From CBDIDH01 sp965277595 (GTDB lineage: Bacteria > Planctomycetota > Planctomycetia > Isosphaerales > Isosphaeraceae): a stretch of 64,000 nucleotides of DNA. Of this stretch, positions 35,351-45,500 are shown in pieces. How positions within the stretch are numbered: the first letter of the stretch is position 1; the number at the start of each line of letters is the position of its first letter. The stretch is taken from the NCBI GenBank assembly GCA_965277595.1, contig CBDIDH010000002.1:434001-498000 (forward strand). The letters run 5' to 3'. A program made the position numbers and the translations under genes. The notes beneath the pieces are model-generated. The model ran no database searches, was not told the origin of the DNA, and saw only the letters and a program-made list of their open reading frames with translations.

Positions 35351-35520
35351 GTCTCTTGAATGTCTGAGGAATTTCGTGAAGAACCTCGGACCGTTCCGTG
35401 TCGATAGCAAGGGAACAGAGAAAGGGACGTTCACCGGTCCGAATCAGGATGATACGGCTTTCAAAGTCTCGCTTTCGGCGTACTTGAAGTTGGGACTGGG
35501 ATCGATGCCCGGAGGTCTCG

Positions 35521-35976
35521 ATGTGTCAATGTAGCCCCGCCGCGGTGCAGGCCGTCCGACCAAGCGTACGACTTAGCGTTCACAGGATCGGAGAGGAGGA
35601 GGCCCAGCGACACAAGTGGATCGAGAGCGAGAAGGCTGGCCGAGACCTCGGCGAATGGGCCATCCGCTGCTGGGTCCGCGAACACTGGAACGGATTCCTG
35701 AGGGCTCGCTGGCTCGAACACCTGCAAGGCCGAAACTTCTGGATCGAGCTCGACCACAACGATTTCGGGCTCTTGCAACGTGAGTTCACCGACTCGGACC
35801 TGATCGAGGACATCCTCGACATGCTCAAGAGCGGTCAGGAAAACCTGAACGTCCTGAACTGGGCGATCGATCATCACCTGCCGATGAGTGACGTCCTCGA
35901 AATCCTCGAAATGCTCGACATCAACAGCCGACGGATCGAATGCCAGTTCGGCACCCGGTTGTCGCTCGGTAACTGA
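35521..35976 (+). CDS. Small helical protein of unknown function
   Basis: A 151-residue protein with GGAGG five bases before the ATG. It is rich in Trp, Glu and Leu (EWAIRCWVREHWNGFLRARW, FWIELDHNDFGLLQREF) and has no signal peptide or membrane span. The C-terminal half is mainly helical (DLIEDILDMLKSGQENLNVL). I do not recognise it; the composition suggests a compact cytoplasmic protein, and such proteins recur in planctomycetes. It has its own promoter candidate and no close partner gene. Confidence 0.75.
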   Translation: MCQCSPAAVQAVRPSVRLSVHRIGEEEAQRHKWIESEKAGRDLGEWAIRCWVREHWNGFLRARWLEHLQGRNFWIELDHNDFGLLQREFTDSDLIEDILDMLKSGQENLNVLNWAIDHHLPMSDVLEILEMLDINSRRIECQFGTRLSLGN

Positions 35977-36061
35977 CTCGTCTTCTTCAAGAGAGTTTCT
36001 TCGCGGTTCCTTCCTTAACCCGTCCCGCTCGTTGTCCGCGAATCTGATGTCCGCGTCTCGG

Positions 36062-37549
36062 TCAGGCCGGGGTAGTGGTTCGCTCCCCAGACTCGATCAG
36101 CTCGATGAGCGTGCGCACGAAGCAACCCGTGCCGCCAGCGTCGCGCGTGACTGAATCACTCTCAACCCAGCTTGGCCCGGCGATGTCGAGATGGACCCAG
36201 GGGGTCTCGGCAACGAACTGTTGCAGGAACTTCGCCGCGGTGATCGCCCCGCCCCATTTGCCGCCCACGTTTTTCAGGTCGGCGACATTGCTCTTGAGCA
36301 ATTCCAGGTAATCGTCGTCGAGCGGCAGGCGCCAGGCCCGTTCGCCCGAGGATCGGCTCGCGTCGAGCAGTTCGCCCGAAAACGCCTCGTCATTCGTGAA
36401 TAGACCCGCAACTTTAACCCCCAACGCGACGATCGCCGCGCCGGTGAGCGTGGCCAGGTCGAGCATCCGGCTGGGTTTCGATTCGGCCGCGTAGCTGAGC
36501 GCATCGGCGAGGATCAGACGACCCTCGGCGTCGGTGTTCAAGATTTCCACGGTCTTGCCATTGCGCATCGTCAGGACGTCGCCGAGCTTCAACGCCTTGC
36601 CGCCGGTCATGTTTTCGGTAAAGGCGAGGTAGCCTTTCAGGTTCACCGGCAGCTTGAGCCGGGCCGCGGCGCTGATGGTCGCCAGGACGACCGCGGCGCC
36701 GGTCATGTCGGCCTTCATGTCTTCCATCCCGGCGCTCGTCTTGATCGAGAGGCCCCCCGAGTCAAACGTGACTCCCTTGCCAACAAGCGCCAGGACCGGA
36801 CCATCGCCCCCCTGGGAATACTCAAGCGTTACAAAAGCCGGGGGCTCGTCGGAACCGGCGGCAACCCCGATCAGACCGCCAAAACGCTCCTTTTCGATCC
36901 GGGCAAGGTTCCAGACGTCCACGGCGATTCCCGATGTCTGGGCAACCTCGCGGGCGCGCTCGGCGATCCGCGTCGGCACCTTCTCGGCGGGGGGCGTATT
37001 GGCCAGGTCGCGAGCGAGGTTGACCGACTCGCCAAGAACCAAACCGCGATGCACGGCTGCGTCGAACGCCTTTTCGGAATGCAGCGGAAGAACAATTTCC
37101 AGCGAGCCAAAAGGGTGTCGCGCCGGTTCGGTCTTGCGAAGGTCGGGACCTCGGACGCCGACGACAAGTCCGGCGGTCAGGGCCGAGACGACCTTCGCGT
37201 CCCCTTTTTCTGGAGCCGCCACGGCGACACTTTCGCGCTTTTTGCCCGAGAGCTTTCGGCCGATCGCCACCCCGGCCGCGTACGCCTCGCCCGCTCCAAA
37301 CGTTTTGCGAGCGCCAAGGCCGACGACCAGGATCGAACCCGCCGCGACCCCTTGAACCCCGAAAAGCGGAGTGGTCGAGCCGAGGTCGGTCGAGAGATCC
37401 TCGCGGGCCAGCAGGTCGGCGATCAAGGTCCCGAGCGGCGTGGCGCGGAGGTCGCTTGGCAGGGAATCGGGCTCACCCTCGAAGACCCCCAGGACGATCC
37501 AGTCGGCGTTGACCTCGGCGGCGGATCGTCGGATCGGCTGGACGTTCAT
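36062..37549 (-). CDS. pepA: Leucyl aminopeptidase (M17 family)
   Basis: A 495-residue M17 aminopeptidase. The signature NTDAEGRLILADAL is present. The metal and catalytic residues are visible in LVGKGVTFDSGGLSIKTSAG (lysine and aspartate), DMKADMTGAAVV and the signature itself. The N-terminal domain (TPLFGVQGVAAGSILVVGLG) is the usual less conserved half. It removes N-terminal residues from peptides in the cytoplasm, normally as a hexamer with two divalent metals. ATG 37547-37549 (MNVQPIRRS) is preferred; a GTG four codons earlier is also possible, and neither has a strong SD. It is divergent from the PEGA lipoprotein gene. The symbol follows the family; pepA itself was not tested against other M17 members. 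Confidence 0.93.
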   Translation of the reverse strand: MNVQPIRRSAAEVNADWIVLGVFEGEPDSLPSDLRATPLGTLIADLLAREDLSTDLGSTTPLFGVQGVAAGSILVVGLGARKTFGAGEAYAAGVAIGRKLSGKKRESVAVAAPEKGDAKVVSALTAGLVVGVRGPDLRKTEPARHPFGSLEIVLPLHSEKAFDAAVHRGLVLGESVNLARDLANTPPAEKVPTRIAERAREVAQTSGIAVDVWNLARIEKERFGGLIGVAAGSDEPPAFVTLEYSQGGDGPVLALVGKGVTFDSGGLSIKTSAGMEDMKADMTGAAVVLATISAAARLKLPVNLKGYLAFTENMTGGKALKLGDVLTMRNGKTVEILNTDAEGRLILADALSYAAESKPSRMLDLATLTGAAIVALGVKVAGLFTNDEAFSGELLDASRSSGERAWRLPLDDDYLELLKSNVADLKNVGGKWGGAITAAKFLQQFVAETPWVHLDIAGPSWVESDSVTRDAGGTGCFVRTLIELIESGERTTTPA

Positions 37550-37659
37550 GGCGGGGGTCACTCGTGAAGGTTCCGAATCAAGAAAGGCTGGAGAAATCGG
37601 GCCGATTGGCCGAACTGAGCCGCCATCTTCTCAGCCCGCGTCCCCCGCGCCAAGCCGCC

Positions 37660-37688
37660 TTGCCGCGATCGGCCGGTCTGGCTACAAT
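37660..37688 (+). promoter_or_regulatory. Candidate sigma-70-type promoter for the PEGA lipoprotein
   Basis: TTGCCG at 37660-37665 and TACAAT at 37683-37688 are 17 nt apart, about 145 bp before the ATG at 37832. Five of six bases match at the -10. Confidence 0.55.
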
Positions 37689-37831
37689 CTGCCGCGATCC
37701 CGTCTCGATCTCCCCTTTGCATGTCTATCTTTGTCTTGCCCGGGGTTGGTCGGTCGGTCCGAAAGGAATTCGGACGAGACGTTGGAACGGCGACAGGACC
37801 GCAAGAGGATTGCGGTAGGGGGTAGCCAAGG

Positions 37832-38299
37832 ATGGTCAGGGTCAGGCGCCTTCGCCTCGAACGTTGGGGAGCGATCCTGCTCGCCTTGCTGGTCGCGCTC
37901 GGCCTGGCCGGGTGCGTCAAGCGCCGGTACACGATCCGAACCGACCCTCCCGGGGCTACCGTGATCGTCAATAACGAGGAGATCGGCCGGACCCCGGTCT
38001 CGCGGAGCTTCACCTTCTATGGCGACCGCGATATCACCCTTATTCTCGACGGCTACAAAACCCAGCGCCTGATTCAGCCAATCCCGTCGGTCTGGTACGA
38101 CAACTACTTGACCGAGTTCTTCACCGAGAACCTCCTGCCGTTCACCCTTCGCGACGAACGCGATTTCACGTACCGGATGCAGCCCGACGTTCCCACCCCC
38201 TCGAACGAGGTCTTGAACCGCGGCGAGAACCTTCGTTCTCAGGCCCGGATCATCCCTCCGCCGCGTCGCGGAGGTATTCTCGGGTTCTTTGGGTTTTAA
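37832..38299 (+). CDS. PEGA-domain lipoprotein
   Basis: A 155-residue lipoprotein. Its signal ends in a lipobox (LALGLAGC, cysteine at about 28). A PEGA domain follows (YTIRTDPPGATVIVNNEEIG and ITLILDGYKTQRL), a small beta-sandwich found in surface and envelope proteins. The C-terminus is Arg/Pro-rich and ends in GGILGFFGF. No enzymatic motif is present. It is preceded by a good promoter candidate and is divergent from the aminopeptidase gene. Confidence 0.9.
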   Translation: MVRVRRLRLERWGAILLALLVALGLAGCVKRRYTIRTDPPGATVIVNNEEIGRTPVSRSFTFYGDRDITLILDGYKTQRLIQPIPSVWYDNYLTEFFTENLLPFTLRDERDFTYRMQPDVPTPSNEVLNRGENLRSQARIIPPPRRGGILGFFGF

Positions 38300-38453
38300 A
38301 AGGCCGAGAGCCGATGAGAAACCACTGAGCGTCGGACGCAAGGTGAAGGCATGGGCGCGCCGATAATCAGGCGTACGCCGTTCGTTTTGAATTGACGCGA
38401 AACTGAGAGCCGGCGACGTTGCGAAGGTGCTGGTTGGTAAGGAGATGCCCGCC

Positions 38454-39290
38454 TTGAAGATCACAGCCGCGGCGATCCAGATGCCTTCGGAACACCGCAA
38501 CCTCGCCGCCAACCTTGGCCGGGCCGATGCCCTTTTGCGCGAAGCCTGGCAATCGGGGGCCGAACTCGCGGTCTTGCCCGAGATGTTTAACACCGGGTAC
38601 GGCTTCTGGCCCGATTACGGTCCGCACGGCGAGGACGCGGATGGGCCGACCCTGACCCATCTGCGTAGACGTTCGCGCGACTGGGGTCTGGCGATCGCCG
38701 CCGGGTTCGTGGAACGAGACGGCCACCACCTGTATGATTCGCTCGCCTTGGTCACGCCCGACGATGACGTCCATATCTATCGGAAGAGGAACCTGGTTTT
38801 CTGGGAACGATCGCGGTTCCAGCCGGGGCGTTCCCCCCTGATCGTGGAAACGCGTTGGGGCCGGATTGGCTTCGCCGTTTGCGCGGATATGATTTACAAG
38901 AAGGTCTGGCAGTCGTATCGCGACCGGATCGACATCGCGGTAATCGCCTCGGCCTGGCCGGACTTCGCCAACCGGACGACCGGCCGGAAGCACTGGCTTC
39001 TCGGCCACGTCGGCCCGCTCTCGGCGACGATTCCGGGCAAGGTGGCGCATGACCTGGGGATTCCGGTCGTCTTCGCGAATCAGTGCGGTGAGACCTCGAC
39101 GCGGATTCCGCTTCTCGGCGACGATATTCCCGACCGATTTGCCGGTCAGAGCAGTATTTGCGACGGTCGCCACGGCGCTCCGGTCCGCGCGGGGGTCGAT
39201 GAGGCGATCCTTCTCAACTCCATCACCGTCCACCCCCAACGAGGGTTAAAAGCGTGGCGTACTACCTTCCACTCGGTCCCCGCGGCCTGA
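38454..39290 (+). CDS. Nitrilase-superfamily carbon-nitrogen hydrolase, TTG start
   Basis: A 278-residue enzyme with the Glu-Lys-Cys triad of the nitrilase superfamily: glutamate in LAVLPEMFNTG, lysine in HIYRKRNLVFWE, cysteine in IGFAVCADMIYKKVW. These enzymes hydrolyse amides or nitriles; the substrate is not evident. The start is set at TTG 38454, since AAGGAG lies 9 nt before it and the family's first strand (KITAAAIQM) begins at once. ATG 38445 is too close to that SD, and GTG 38427 has only a weak one. Its last 37 nt overlap a small membrane ORF in another frame. Confidence 0.87.
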   Translation: MKITAAAIQMPSEHRNLAANLGRADALLREAWQSGAELAVLPEMFNTGYGFWPDYGPHGEDADGPTLTHLRRRSRDWGLAIAAGFVERDGHHLYDSLALVTPDDDVHIYRKRNLVFWERSRFQPGRSPLIVETRWGRIGFAVCADMIYKKVWQSYRDRIDIAVIASAWPDFANRTTGRKHWLLGHVGPLSATIPGKVAHDLGIPVVFANQCGETSTRIPLLGDDIPDRFAGQSSICDGRHGAPVRAGVDEAILLNSITVHPQRGLKAWRTTFHSVPAA

Positions 39291-39415
39291 TCTTGCGGCT
39301 TGGCACGGCCGTCCTCGGCGTCTTTGGCGGCCTGATCTACTGGCGAGCCAGCCGACGCCGTGCCCTGATACCGATCCCGGTCGTTGTGCCGGTCAAGTTC
39401 GATTACGACGCCTGA
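39254..39415 (+). CDS. Possible 53-residue membrane protein overlapping the nitrilase gene
   Basis: A GTG at 39254 with GAGGG 8 nt upstream opens a frame of 53 residues, stopping at 39415. The protein begins MAYYLPLGPRGLILRLG, has one hydrophobic span (LGTAVLGVFGGLIYW) followed by a basic cluster (RASRRRALIP), and ends VPVKFDYDA. The positive-inside rule puts the C-terminus in the cytoplasm. The overlap with the nitrilase gene and the good SD favour a real, translationally coupled gene. The short length and lack of a known family keep it tentative. Confidence 0.5.
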   Translation: MAYYLPLGPRGLILRLGTAVLGVFGGLIYWRASRRRALIPIPVVVPVKFDYDA

Positions 39416-39622
39416 ACAGATTTCCTGGCTCGCCGAAACAGCCTGGCGGCGTGTTCCGAAGCGCTTTTCTTCCGCCCGAGAGGCTCCTAAGATGAGAGCG
39501 TCGGGGTGTTAATACCGGAAGCCCACGATTCCGGTCGGACGCCTGTCCGGCCGGTTTTCGTGTTTCTCGGGTGGGTCGATCGATCAAAATGAGGCGAAGA
39601 TTTGCCTCGGGGGGATGGGTCG

Positions 39623-41599
39623 ATGTGCGGAATCGCCGGGGCGATCGATCTGACCGGAAAGCGCGAGTTCCCTTTGCTCAGGCTTCTGGCGATGACCGGG
39701 GCCATCGCGCATCGCGGTCCCGACGACGAGCAGACGCACCGCGAGCCGGGCGTGGCTCTGGGCGCCCGACGGCTCTCGATCGTTGACCTCGCCGGAGGTC
39801 GACAGCCGATCGGCAACGAGGATCAGTCGATCTGGGTCGCCTTCAATGGCGAGCTTTTTGAGTATCCCGAACTCCGCGAAGAACTTCTGGCAAGAGGGCA
39901 CAGACTGGCGACCCGTTGCGACACCGAGGCCTGGGTTCACCTGTATGAGGACCGTGGGATCGGAATGTTCGAGAAGGCGAGGGGTCAGTTCGCTGTCTCG
40001 CTCTGGGACCGGAACGAGCGGACCCTGATTCTCGGCCGCGATCGGGTGGGGATCTGCCCGCTTTACTATGCGGAGCGCGACGGCTGGCTGCTCTGGGGTT
40101 CGGAGGTCAAGGCGCTGCTGGCCTCGGGAATGGTCGAGGCCAGGCCCGATCCGAAGGGGATCGACCACCTCTTCAGCTTCTTCTGCGCGGGGACCTCGCG
40201 GAGCTTTTTTGAAGGGGTCGCGTCGCTGCCGCCGGGGCACTTCCTCAAGGTCAAGGATGGCCGGATCGAGCGTGCGCAATACTGGGACCTCGATTTCCCC
40301 GACGCGGGCGAGGAACGTCGGCTCGATGACCCGACACCACTGGTGGACGAGCTGGAAAGCCTGTTGCGTCAATCGGTTGAGCGTCGACTGCGGGGCGACG
40401 TGCCGGTCGTCAGTTACATCAGCGGGGGCCTTGACTCGACGGTCGTGCTGGGCCTGAGCAGCCGCGAGCGCGGCAAGGCGGTTCCCTCATTCACGATCGG
40501 CCTGGACCGCGCGGGACCGGATGAGCGGACCGCCTCGGCCGAGGCGGCGCAGGTGCTTGGCTCGAAACTGACGGTCGTGACGATGGACCGGGGCAAGCTC
40601 GTCGATGCCTTTCCCGAACTGATCACGGCGGCCGAGGGGCCGGTGCTCGACACTTCCTGCGCGGCCCTGATGAAGCTGGCCGGGGCGGTTCACGACCAGG
40701 GGTACAAGGTCGCCCTGACCGGCGAAGGGGCCGACGAGGCGCTCGCCGGTTACGTCTGGTACAAGACGCAAAAGGTCCGCGAGTCGATCGCCCGAGTCGT
40801 CGGCCAGGGGCCGGGCCGACTCCTGCGGTCGCTCGGCATGGCGGCGATCGGCGGAGGCACCGCGCATCGTCCCGCCGAACGCGCGGTCGCGGGCATTCGA
40901 CCCGCGCAGCAAGACATGTACGAGATGATCAGCCAGGCTCGCGGCCTGCTTTATACGCCCGGAATGTGGGCCAAGCTCGCAGGACACGACCCATTCGCGG
41001 ACCTGGACGTTTCCAACGAACGTATAGGACGTTGGCATCCCCTTAATCAGTCGCTTTACGTTGGCTACAAGGTCATGCTCGCCGGGCTCCTGATGATCTC
41101 CAAGGGAGACCGGATCGCCATGCACTCCTCCGTCGAGACCCGTTACCCTTTCCTTGACGATGACGTGATTGCCTTTTGTTCCCAGATTGCCCCTGAGTAC
41201 AAGCTTCACGGCCTTACCGAGAAATGGCTGCTTCGCCAGGTTGCCGCGAGGACACTTCCTCCGCAAATTGCCAATCGTCCCAAGACGATGTTCCGGGCGA
41301 GTCTCGCGCAGACGTTTCTGGGCGAGCACCGACCGCGCTGGGTTGATCAACTGCTCTCGTCCGACTCGTTGCGGCGGACCGGCTATTTTGACCCCGACGT
41401 CGTGGCCCAACAGCGCCATCGGCAGACGACCCGGCCGAGGATCACGCCGCAACGGCTGGTCTTTGACGTTGCTTTGACCTGTGTGGTCTCAACCCAGCTC
41501 TGGCACCATATTTACTGCGGTGGCGGACTTTGCGACCTTCCCGTCTGGGAACCTCCGCCGATCGAGGCCGATCGGGTCTCGCTCGCCAGCGTGCATTAG
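39623..41599 (+). CDS. asnB: Asparagine synthetase, glutamine-hydrolysing
   Basis: A 658-residue enzyme of normal length. ATG 39623 is followed directly by Cys-2 (MCGIAGAI), which becomes the N-terminal nucleophile of the class II glutaminase domain. That domain continues with IAHRGPDDEQ and WVAFNGELFEYPELRE. The synthetase half has the pyrophosphate loop SYISGGLDSTVVLG and later ALTGEGADEALAGY. It makes asparagine from aspartate, ATP and glutamine; similar enzymes also modify peptidoglycan or exopolysaccharide precursors. An upstream ATG at 39602 would add seven residues and block the Cys-2 nucleophile, so it is rejected. Confidence 0.94.
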   Translation: MCGIAGAIDLTGKREFPLLRLLAMTGAIAHRGPDDEQTHREPGVALGARRLSIVDLAGGRQPIGNEDQSIWVAFNGELFEYPELREELLARGHRLATRCDTEAWVHLYEDRGIGMFEKARGQFAVSLWDRNERTLILGRDRVGICPLYYAERDGWLLWGSEVKALLASGMVEARPDPKGIDHLFSFFCAGTSRSFFEGVASLPPGHFLKVKDGRIERAQYWDLDFPDAGEERRLDDPTPLVDELESLLRQSVERRLRGDVPVVSYISGGLDSTVVLGLSSRERGKAVPSFTIGLDRAGPDERTASAEAAQVLGSKLTVVTMDRGKLVDAFPELITAAEGPVLDTSCAALMKLAGAVHDQGYKVALTGEGADEALAGYVWYKTQKVRESIARVVGQGPGRLLRSLGMAAIGGGTAHRPAERAVAGIRPAQQDMYEMISQARGLLYTPGMWAKLAGHDPFADLDVSNERIGRWHPLNQSLYVGYKVMLAGLLMISKGDRIAMHSSVETRYPFLDDDVIAFCSQIAPEYKLHGLTEKWLLRQVAARTLPPQIANRPKTMFRASLAQTFLGEHRPRWVDQLLSSDSLRRTGYFDPDVVAQQRHRQTTRPRITPQRLVFDVALTCVVSTQLWHHIYCGGGLCDLPVWEPPPIEADRVSLASVH

Positions 41600-42571
41600 C
41601 CGGAAATCGAAGCGACCTCGGAAACGCGATTCCTGGCTTCGTTTTGAACGTGGCGAGGGACGATTGGCGGTTGGCCGCGACAAAAGGCTGGCCGTGAAGG
41701 GGTCGTATTCAAGCCTTCAACATCGAGCGAGGGTTTCCTTGGCCAGGTGCCGGGTTGGCTTCGTTTCGTAAAAAGGCCCCCGAGGCAACGTGCGGACGTT
41801 CTTGATTTCCGGGTGATCGGTCACGGTCGTCAACTCAAAAGGTTCATCCGAGGCGTTGGCTTCGTTCCCTGAAAAAAGGGGCGTCGACGCGGCGAAGGAA
41901 ACCCAGAAACGTTGGCTTCGTTTGTCAGGTAGGCCCGGGTGAGGGCTTGATGCACGCGGTGAACCTCGGTCGCGCTGGGTTCGTTTCGTCGTGGGAGGGT
42001 GTCGCGCGGCGCGACAGTTGACGCCGTCGCGTATGCTTTCCATCGAGGTGTCAAAGAACCTGGGGCGATCTTGCCATCTTCAACATCGTGATGAAACGGG
42101 GCGAAGTCCCCGGGTTGGGAAACCTCGTTCAAAATAAGGCCGGAACCTGCAAATTCGTGTCGGCCCGGGACGGTGGATTTCGAACCGAAAAGGGCAACGG
42201 TCCGGGTTTTGGCTTGAAGTCCGCGCCCTGAGTTTCTATCCTGAACCCTGACCGAGTCGACCGCTGGTCCCGCTTTGGGCCGGCTGGCAATGGATTGCGA
42301 CCTCATTGAGGTATCGGGCAGATGGCGCTGCCGACACTCCCGCCTCTCTGGCGACGCATTTCCCCTGTCATGCCGTGGATTCCATTGACGCGACCAACTA
42401 TTCATCAGGTTGGTTCGGCGCGTCCGTCTTCGTTGGTTTCTGTCTGGTTTGGTTCGGTTCTCCAGCACCGCGCGTCGTTGGCCTGAACAGCGGACCGGGA
42501 TGGTCGGCGGGTTCGGGACGGTTTCCGGCGACGCCGCGTATCGGCACCACGAGCGAGAGGAGTAGAGCCCG
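41600..42571. repeat. Long intergenic region with dispersed GTTGGCTTCGTTT motifs
   Basis: A 972-bp gap. Near-copies of GTTGGCTTCGTTT are centred at about 41640, 41762, 41863, 41919, 41982 and, degenerate, near 42431 and 42450. Intervals are irregular (122, 101, 56 and 63 bp between the first five). On the minus strand the motif gives words such as NEANAS, YETKPTRH and FQGTKPT in apparent ORFs, which I treat as spurious. No gene, terminator or clear hairpin was identified. Confidence 0.6.
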
Positions 42572-45500
42572 ATGACTGTCCGTTGGAAACCGTTACTGGT
42601 GCTCTCGGGGGTCTTTGCGACGATCGCCGTCGTCGGCCTGATTGCGATGGCCTACACGCTCGCCCCGGGCGGGCCGAACGAGATGATCGCCAAGGCCAGG
42701 GCCGAACGCCTGGCGAAACGCCACGGCGAGGCCGAGATTCATTACAAGCAGGCGCTTCAAGTCAACGGCAAGAACGCCGCTGTTCATGAAGAGATGGCCA
42801 AGCTTTACGGCGAATGGGCCGACCATGCGCCCGCCGAGAAGCAGCAAGAGCTTCGCGGCAAACACTTTGAATCACTCATCAAGGCGGCCAATCATGGCCC
42901 GACCTTGACGGAGCCGAGGCGCGCGCTTCTCGCCGCGGCGATGGCGCGCGATGAGGTTCCCGAAAGCGTTCACTGGGCCAAGGAGGTCATCGGCCTTGAG
43001 CCGGCGAACGCCGAGGCGCATTACGCCCTGGCCGCCGCGGCGCTCGAAGGGCAAGGGGGCGCCCGGTCGACCGAGAACCTCACGCCGGTCATTCCCGAGG
43101 TCAAGCGGCACATCAAGGCTCTTGAAGACGCCAAAGGGGGCGAGGTCCGCCTCGCCTGGCTCAAGGCGCGGCTGGCGCAAATCTCGAACGATTCCAAAGG
43201 CCGCGAGACCGTTCTGGCGAAGGCCCGAACGCTCAGGCTTCCCAAGGACGCCGACCCGGTCGATCGCACGGCGCTTTTGATGCTCAGGGCGCTCGAGGTC
43301 GAGACGACGACCGACCCGGTGCCGCTGGCCGATCGCGTCGGCCTCTTGCAACAGGAGACTCACGCCCTCGTCGCCGATCCCGCGATTGCGCCGAACCGGG
43401 TGATGCGATTGAACTTGCTGCTCGGTCGCGTTCAGAAGACCTTGACGCGGACCGCGGCGCAGGTTGATCCGAAATCAAAGGGGGGCGTCGAGGCCCTCGT
43501 CGAGGCGATCGACAAGGACGTGGACTCCGTTTTTGAGCAAGCGCTCGCGGCCCTGAGCAAGACGGACATGCACGTTTATCTCGCCTATGCCGATCACCTT
43601 CGGTTTCGAGGCAAGCGCGATCGGTGCCTTGAGGTCGTTGACCAGGCGATGAAGTCGCCGCTGGCGGATCAGCCGGCCTCGGCCGAGGTGATGATGGGTC
43701 TGCGCGCCGTCGGCGTTGAGGCCGCGCTGGCCGACGGGCAAGACGCCGAGCGCTTCGCCAAGGCCGAGCCGCACATCAAGGCGCTGATTGCGTCGAGCCA
43801 GCCCCGTTCGCAAGGCTTTGGCCACCTTTTTGAAGGGGCGATTGAACTGGAACAGTCGGGCGTCGTCGGCACGCCTTCGAAGGAGGGGAACGTCGCGGCG
43901 TCGGCCCAGCCGAAGCTGAGGGCGAGCGCCTTGAATCACCTCAAGCAGGCCGCGGCGCAGCTTCCCGATGTCGTTGAGGCGCAGGCACGTTACGGCGTGG
44001 CCTTGATCCTGGCGCAGGAGTTGAGCCTGGGGCGGCAGTATCTTCAGGCGGCGATGCGCAAGGGAGAGACCGAGCCGCAATATCAGCTCTGGGCGGCCTG
44101 GTCGGTGGTGCAGGCTGGGTATCCCGAAGAGGCGGAGCCGGTCGTTGATCACCTGCTCGCCGAGCTGGCCGCCGGACGCCTTTCGCGCGACCTGAGCGGA
44201 ACGCTGCACCTGCTCTCGGGCGAGATTCATCAGGCGAGGCGATCGCCCGAGGACTTGAAGAAGGCACTCGGCGAATACGAGCAATCGTATCAAGGGAAGG
44301 TTGCTCCGGCGGGCGTGGCGTTGCGGATGGCTCAGATTGAGGTTCAGCTTGGCCAGGGGGATCAGGCGCTGAGGCGGATCGACGACCTTCGAGGGCGAGG
44401 GCAGGGGGGAACCGCCGCCGAACACCTCGCCGTTCTGACCTTGCTGGAACTCGGCCGACCGAAAGAGGCGCGCGAGGCCCTGGCGAAGGCGCGAAGTACC
44501 TATCCCGCGAGCGAGGAACTCATCGGCCTGGAAGCCTCGCTGTTCCTGAAAGATGAGAAGCCGAAAGAGGCGGACCGGGTGCTTTCGGAGTTCCTGGCCA
44601 AGGACCCGGGCAACGTCGGCGTCACGCTCTTGCGGGCGCAGGTGCTCGCGGATTCGCTGGACGACGCGAAGGAGGCGCGGCGATTGCTCGCGGCGGTCGC
44701 CGATCGTTCCGAGAACTCGGCGCCGCTGGTGCAACTGGCCCTGCTCGACCTCAAACAGCGCGATTACCCGGCGGTCTCCGCGACGATCGAGAAGATCCGG
44801 GCGCGCTGGAAAGAGGCCGCGGCGGCCGACTTGCTCGATGCGCAACTGGCGCTCGAACAGGGGAATCTGGCCGACGCTGACTCGCATTTTGACGCGGCCC
44901 TGAAAAAAGATCCCGGCAACAAGATGGTTCAGTTCTGGAAGGCCCAGATTGACAGCAGGCTCGGCGCCTCGACCGAGGCGGCGCAGGCGTTTGAGACGAT
45001 CGTCAAGGACGGGTCGACCAAGCAGCTTGACTCGGGCCTCTCGCTTGCCGCGGCGGCGCGGTCGGCCCTGGCCAACCTGGCGCTCCAGAACAATGACCTC
45101 GACGGCGCCATTCGGCGGTTTGAAGGCTTGCGAGCGACCGGCGGCACGCTCGGCGGTCTGGCGCGGATCGATCGCTGGCAGCTTGTCGGCGCCTATGCGG
45201 CCAAGGGGCAATGGGCGAGCGCCCGCAAGGAAATTGCCCAGTTGCTCAACGATCCCAAGGCCCCGCCCACCGACGACGAACGCGTTCGCGCCGCGAATTA
45301 TTACCGACAGAACAAGGAAGACGCCCCGGCGATCTCGCAGCTTGATTACGTCCTCTCGATCCACCCGGCGCATCCCGGCGCGGTCGTCAGCCGGGCGTAC
45401 ATGCTCTGGGAAGCGAAGAAGGCGTCCGACGCCGGAGCCCTGCTCCGCAAGGCGATCGCCACGCCGAGCAAAGGCGCGCCCCCTGCCGTCTTCTTCTTGA

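Larger units (their letters stand above)
35122..35520. other. Intergenic region with promoter candidate and small hairpin
   Basis: About 400 bp with slightly lower GC than the genes around it. It contains the hairpin at 35176-35204 and the promoter candidate at 35322-35350. No convincing ORF was found. Confidence 0.4.

Noticed and set aside
41830..42468. Minus-strand ORF with NEAN and ETKPT words
   Set aside because: The words come from a repeated DNA motif (GTTGGCTTCGTTT on the plus strand); no domain, and the composition is Arg/Pro-rich throughout.
43475..45373. 632-residue minus-strand ORF opposite the TPR gene
   Set aside because: Arg/Leu-rich shadow of a long high-GC gene; no start signal or family pattern.
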